Source of the DNA: Dasypus novemcinctus
Taxonomy: Eukaryota; Chordata; Mammalia; Cingulata; Dasypodidae
Direction: 5' to 3'
Length of the DNA: 64,000 nt
Assembly: GCF_030445035.2 (NCBI RefSeq)
Contig: NC_080702.1
Coordinates: forward strand, 24,067,652-24,131,651
In this document: in pieces, positions 60,957 through 64,000 of the stretch
How the letters are laid out: each line of letters opens with the position of its first letter
Numbering within the stretch: position 1 is the stretch's first letter
The notes under the pieces: model-generated
Told to the model about the DNA's origin: nothing
What the model saw: only the letters and a program-made list of their open reading frames with translations
The model's database searches: none
Program-made: the position numbers and the translations under genes

Positions 60957-61621
60957 TACACTCTGATTTATTGGACTTACTCCACTCAGCTAACATGGAG
61001 TTGAAGAATGTCAACCACCACACCATGGAGCCTAGAGTGCCTATAACTGAAAGCAGGAGGATTGCATCCAATATCCATGTGGAATCTAAACCCCCTCTTG
61101 ACATAGATGTGGAATGGACACAACCAAGCCAAGGTCCACAGGAAGGAGGAATACAGTAAGGATCAGAGTGGACTTAATGATATTCTATTCATGAACTATT
61201 GTGGTTAATAATTGAGAAAATGTGGCATTGATGTGGAAAAAGTGGCCATGGTGGCTGCTGGGTGCAGGGAATGGGAGGAAGAGAAGAGATGTGGAGGCAT
61301 TCTCGGGACTTGGAGTTGTCCTGGGTGGTGCCCCAGAGACCATTGCCGGATGTTGTATATCCTCCCATGGCCCACTGGACGGAACGTGGGAAAGTGTGGG
61401 CTATGGTGTGCAACATGGGACATGGGGTGCAGCGATGCCCGGAGATGTATTCACCAGATGCAATGGATGTGACATGATGATGGGGGAGAGTGTTACTATG
61501 GGGGGAGTGGTGGGGTGGGGGCGGTGGGGAGGAATGGGGACCTCATATTTTTTTAATGTAATATCTTTTAAAAAAATGAATAAATTGAGTAGAATTTGGA
61601 AAAAAATAAAATAAAATAAAA
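60957..61621 (+). mobile_element. LINE-1, 5'-truncated 3' end, with 15-bp TSD
   Basis: It matches the full-length L1 from about 29512 to the tail and shares its extra ~65-bp segment (TGAACTATTGTGGTTAATAA). Identical TSDs TAAAATTTACTTTGA are at 60942-60956 and 61622-61636. ORFs at 60818-61614 on both strands are not genes. Confidence 0.95.
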
Positions 61622-61636
61622 TAAAATTTACTTTGA

Positions 61637-64000
61637 AATTGGTAATTTAGATAGAGGATAATGTGTCTAAACATAAGATCATATGAAGGTATGAGGATAT
61701 ATCACTCATAGATAAGCATATTATATTGAACAATTTAAAATATATCATACATGAGTTGTAAAGTATTTAAAAACTGATCATTTAATATCTAGTTGTTTGG
61801 TCCTTATACACTATAGCAAAATAATATGTATTAGTATTAAATATTAGGTAGCAAATAAATCACCTGCTTTCTAAACTTGATTGAAATAGAGGAAAATATT
61901 TAAAAATATTGAATATTTTATATGGCCTTTAAAAACAAAAACATATTTAAAAACTGGGAAAAATTTCAAAACAAATGCCTAAATGTGACTGTCTTAAAAG
62001 CAAATTATTTATAAAAAATAAATCTATCAATGTAATTTCTCCTGGAAACTAATCATAGGTATATATGCATTTTAATAAAAAATTGTTTGATATTGTATGG
62101 AAATCAAGTGCTAATATAATCTTTGAAGAGTGAATATATTGATTCTTTGATGCATTTGCCTCCAAAGATATGAAAAAATACTGCCCACTTTTCTGTTTAA
62201 TTAACAACACTGTAAAAAAATTGAGACAAATAATAGAAAATAAGAAATCCACATCCACCAAAATTTTTCAGAAGGAATTGTCATAGAAGCCACCCTGACT
62301 CAGGAAACTTTCCAGATTTGGATTCATAAAGTAGACTTGAGATGAAAAGGAGGAGAGGAGAAATAGACAAAAAGGATGTTCTTCATCAGTTTAGCTGAGT
62401 GGTTTCTAGGAGAATCATCAGGATTATAAACTGTGCCCATAGCACACTCATCTGGAGTTTCCAAGCTTCACTCATTGAATGAGCCCTTACATAATCATTC
62501 TGATTGTGTGAGGTTCATCACAGGATATTCATGAAAAGGGTTCACCCAGGGTTTCTGAGCACTGAGCTATAGAGACAGAGGAAGTGAAACTTGGGCAGTA
62601 TAGTGTGTATGGGGTTAGGATTAGCCAGAAACAACCAACCAACTTTCACTGCCTAATAAGAAACCCAGTACACTGGGAAACTTAATCCAACAGTGGTATA
62701 AACAACAATCCAAATTTGGTATTTGTTATATGTTGTCATGTCTTCCAAAATCACAGAAATCAGCATGGGTTAGAAAAAGACCTCCAATTATAACTAAATT
62801 TTTCAAATTCAGAGGAGAAGAAATATTTTCCAGGTGCACTTTACACAAGCTACTTATTCTCAATTTCAGTGAAAGTGGGTCAGAAACAAAGCAAATTGCA
62901 AAAAAATTTTTAAAAATACTACCATTAATAGAGCTTTTTATTATTTTTATTAATAGAGCTTTTTTATTAATACGAAGCACACTGTGCTTCGTATTAAAGG
63001 AAGCATATCATACCTTTTATGGATTTTCTTGTCATTTGGGGCTGTGCTAGGGCATCCTTTGGCACACTGCCCATTAACTAACCAGTTTCTCCTTTCTATA
63101 GAATCAAACTGATAATTACAAATTTAAAGACATTATATGGATAATGGTCCAACAAAGATCAGGGAGGAATGGACAAGCCACTTATGGCAAATTAAGGAAG
63201 CAACTTAGAATTCCCAAATTTGAAATGAATAAGATTTTATTTCTTTATATGATAAGGTCTGTTGTTCTTGAATCTCATTATCTATCAAATTTATTAAAAG
63301 TGCCTGGACATTTTTAATTGTTACCAATTCTTTAAACAGATGGTTGGGGAATGAATGACTTACCACATAGTTCCTGGAGTTTACCTTTGAAAACAAATAC
63401 AGAAAGTATTTAGAGGATAAATATCTACAAATTCTAACAGTATGCTCCTCCGTGAAGGCAGTACAGTCTGATATGAATGGGAAACTAACAAGGGCTGCAA
63501 GGCTCGTGCACAAACAGAAAGAGGTGACAACTGCAGAGCAGTAGACTGTTGATTCTTGGGAGACTTTTGAAAACTATACCATGATTCAGAGAAATCTATG
63601 TCTGTGCTTTTTCAAAGGAGACTGTCCACTACTTGGGCCAGAAAAGTTTTCTGTAAGATTCCTGTGTGAATTTTGAGATTAATATTTGGTAGATATGATT
63701 TGCCCTCTCGTTACATATTCTGAAAAGTAAACAGTTACTAAGCATTAGTTATTTCCCATCAAAATGATTTTAAACTGTGTAAATAATGATCTAATATTGT
63801 TAATTATAGATTGGGCAGCTGAAAAGGAGTGGAAATAAGGTAATGAGAATGAAAAAAAAAATGTATTTAGCTCCAAAATCATCTTTCTAAGCTTAGGAAA
63901 AAGCAAGAAGTTAATGTTTTATATCCTTATTAACTCAGCAAGGGTTGTCTTTATATTGAGGAACCTGCCTTCAAGAGCTTGTTTCATTCTCTAATATTCC
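61637..64000. other. Unassigned AT-rich intergenic-like sequence
   Basis: About 2.4 kb with no recognisable transposon, RNA gene or convincing exon. Frames at 62726-63050 and 63205-63513 lack homology I know and overlap on opposite strands or run through AT-rich DNA. A short palindrome lies at 62967-62997. Confidence 0.45.
62967..62997. repeat. Perfect 31-bp palindrome (15-bp arms, 1-base centre)
   Basis: The arms TTAATACGAAGCACA and TGTGCTTCGTATTAA are exact reverse complements around one C. Just to the left, ATTAATAGAGCTTTTT occurs twice (62924 and 62949), so the region has both direct and inverted repetition. Confidence 0.9.

Noticed and set aside
62730..63050. 106-residue frame with an overlapping 84-residue frame on the other strand
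   Set aside because: It crosses the palindrome and AT-rich DNA, has no recognisable domain, and I see no splice or promoter context.

Overview
This is animal nuclear DNA, most likely from an armadillo (Dasypus) or another xenarthran mammal. The strongest evidence is two tRNA-derived SINEs (33.8 kb and 56.1 kb) of the armadillo DAS-SINE type. LINE-1 insertions with target-site duplications (TSDs), ancient MIR SINEs, retroviral LTRs and AT-rich intergenic sequence support this. I found no intact host gene, rRNA, tRNA gene or CRISPR array. The only coding-like sequences are decayed retroelement frames: L1 ORF1 and ORF2, and a scrap of retroviral env.

Positions 1-53340: one tandem array of a unit of about 3.6 kb. 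It has ten complete units, a partial one at each edge, and may continue leftwards out of the window. Each unit carries, in order: (a) a ~455-bp LTR-like block beginning TGTGGG or TGGGGG and ending near GTAACA, with a TATA-like box and an AATAAA-type signal about 95 bp apart; (b) a leader-like stretch starting near TGGTGAGCC; (c) unique AT-rich sequence; (d) a MIR SINE; (e) a GAAT-type microsatellite; (f) more AT-rich sequence. The left units (LTRs at 3620-14787) resemble each other more than they resemble the right units. Within them a 3584-bp unit is repeated without any difference I could find (8204-12237 against 11788-15821).

Later insertions interrupt the array. They are an L1 3' end (2526-3556, minus), a short L1 3' end (19782-19984), a full-length but dead L1 of about 9.47 kb (20692-30161), a DAS-SINE (33760-34175, minus) and an L1 3' end (39068-40720). 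TSDs flank all of them and sibling units give the empty sites, so each insertion postdates amplification of the array.

Positions 53340-64000: ordinary interspersed sequence. It holds a 5'-inverted (twin-primed) L1 (53599-54997), a DAS-SINE (56061-56449), an endogenous retrovirus remnant with the CX6CC signature of a transmembrane Env subunit (near 57.9 kb), an LTR related to the array LTRs (59436-60675) that is split by a second LTR-like element (59700-60483), and one more L1 3' end (60957-61621). The lone LTR matters because its ends define the LTR boundary inside the array unit. I infer that the array grew from a genomic segment carrying the 5' end of this retrovirus family (LTR plus leader) next to an old MIR.
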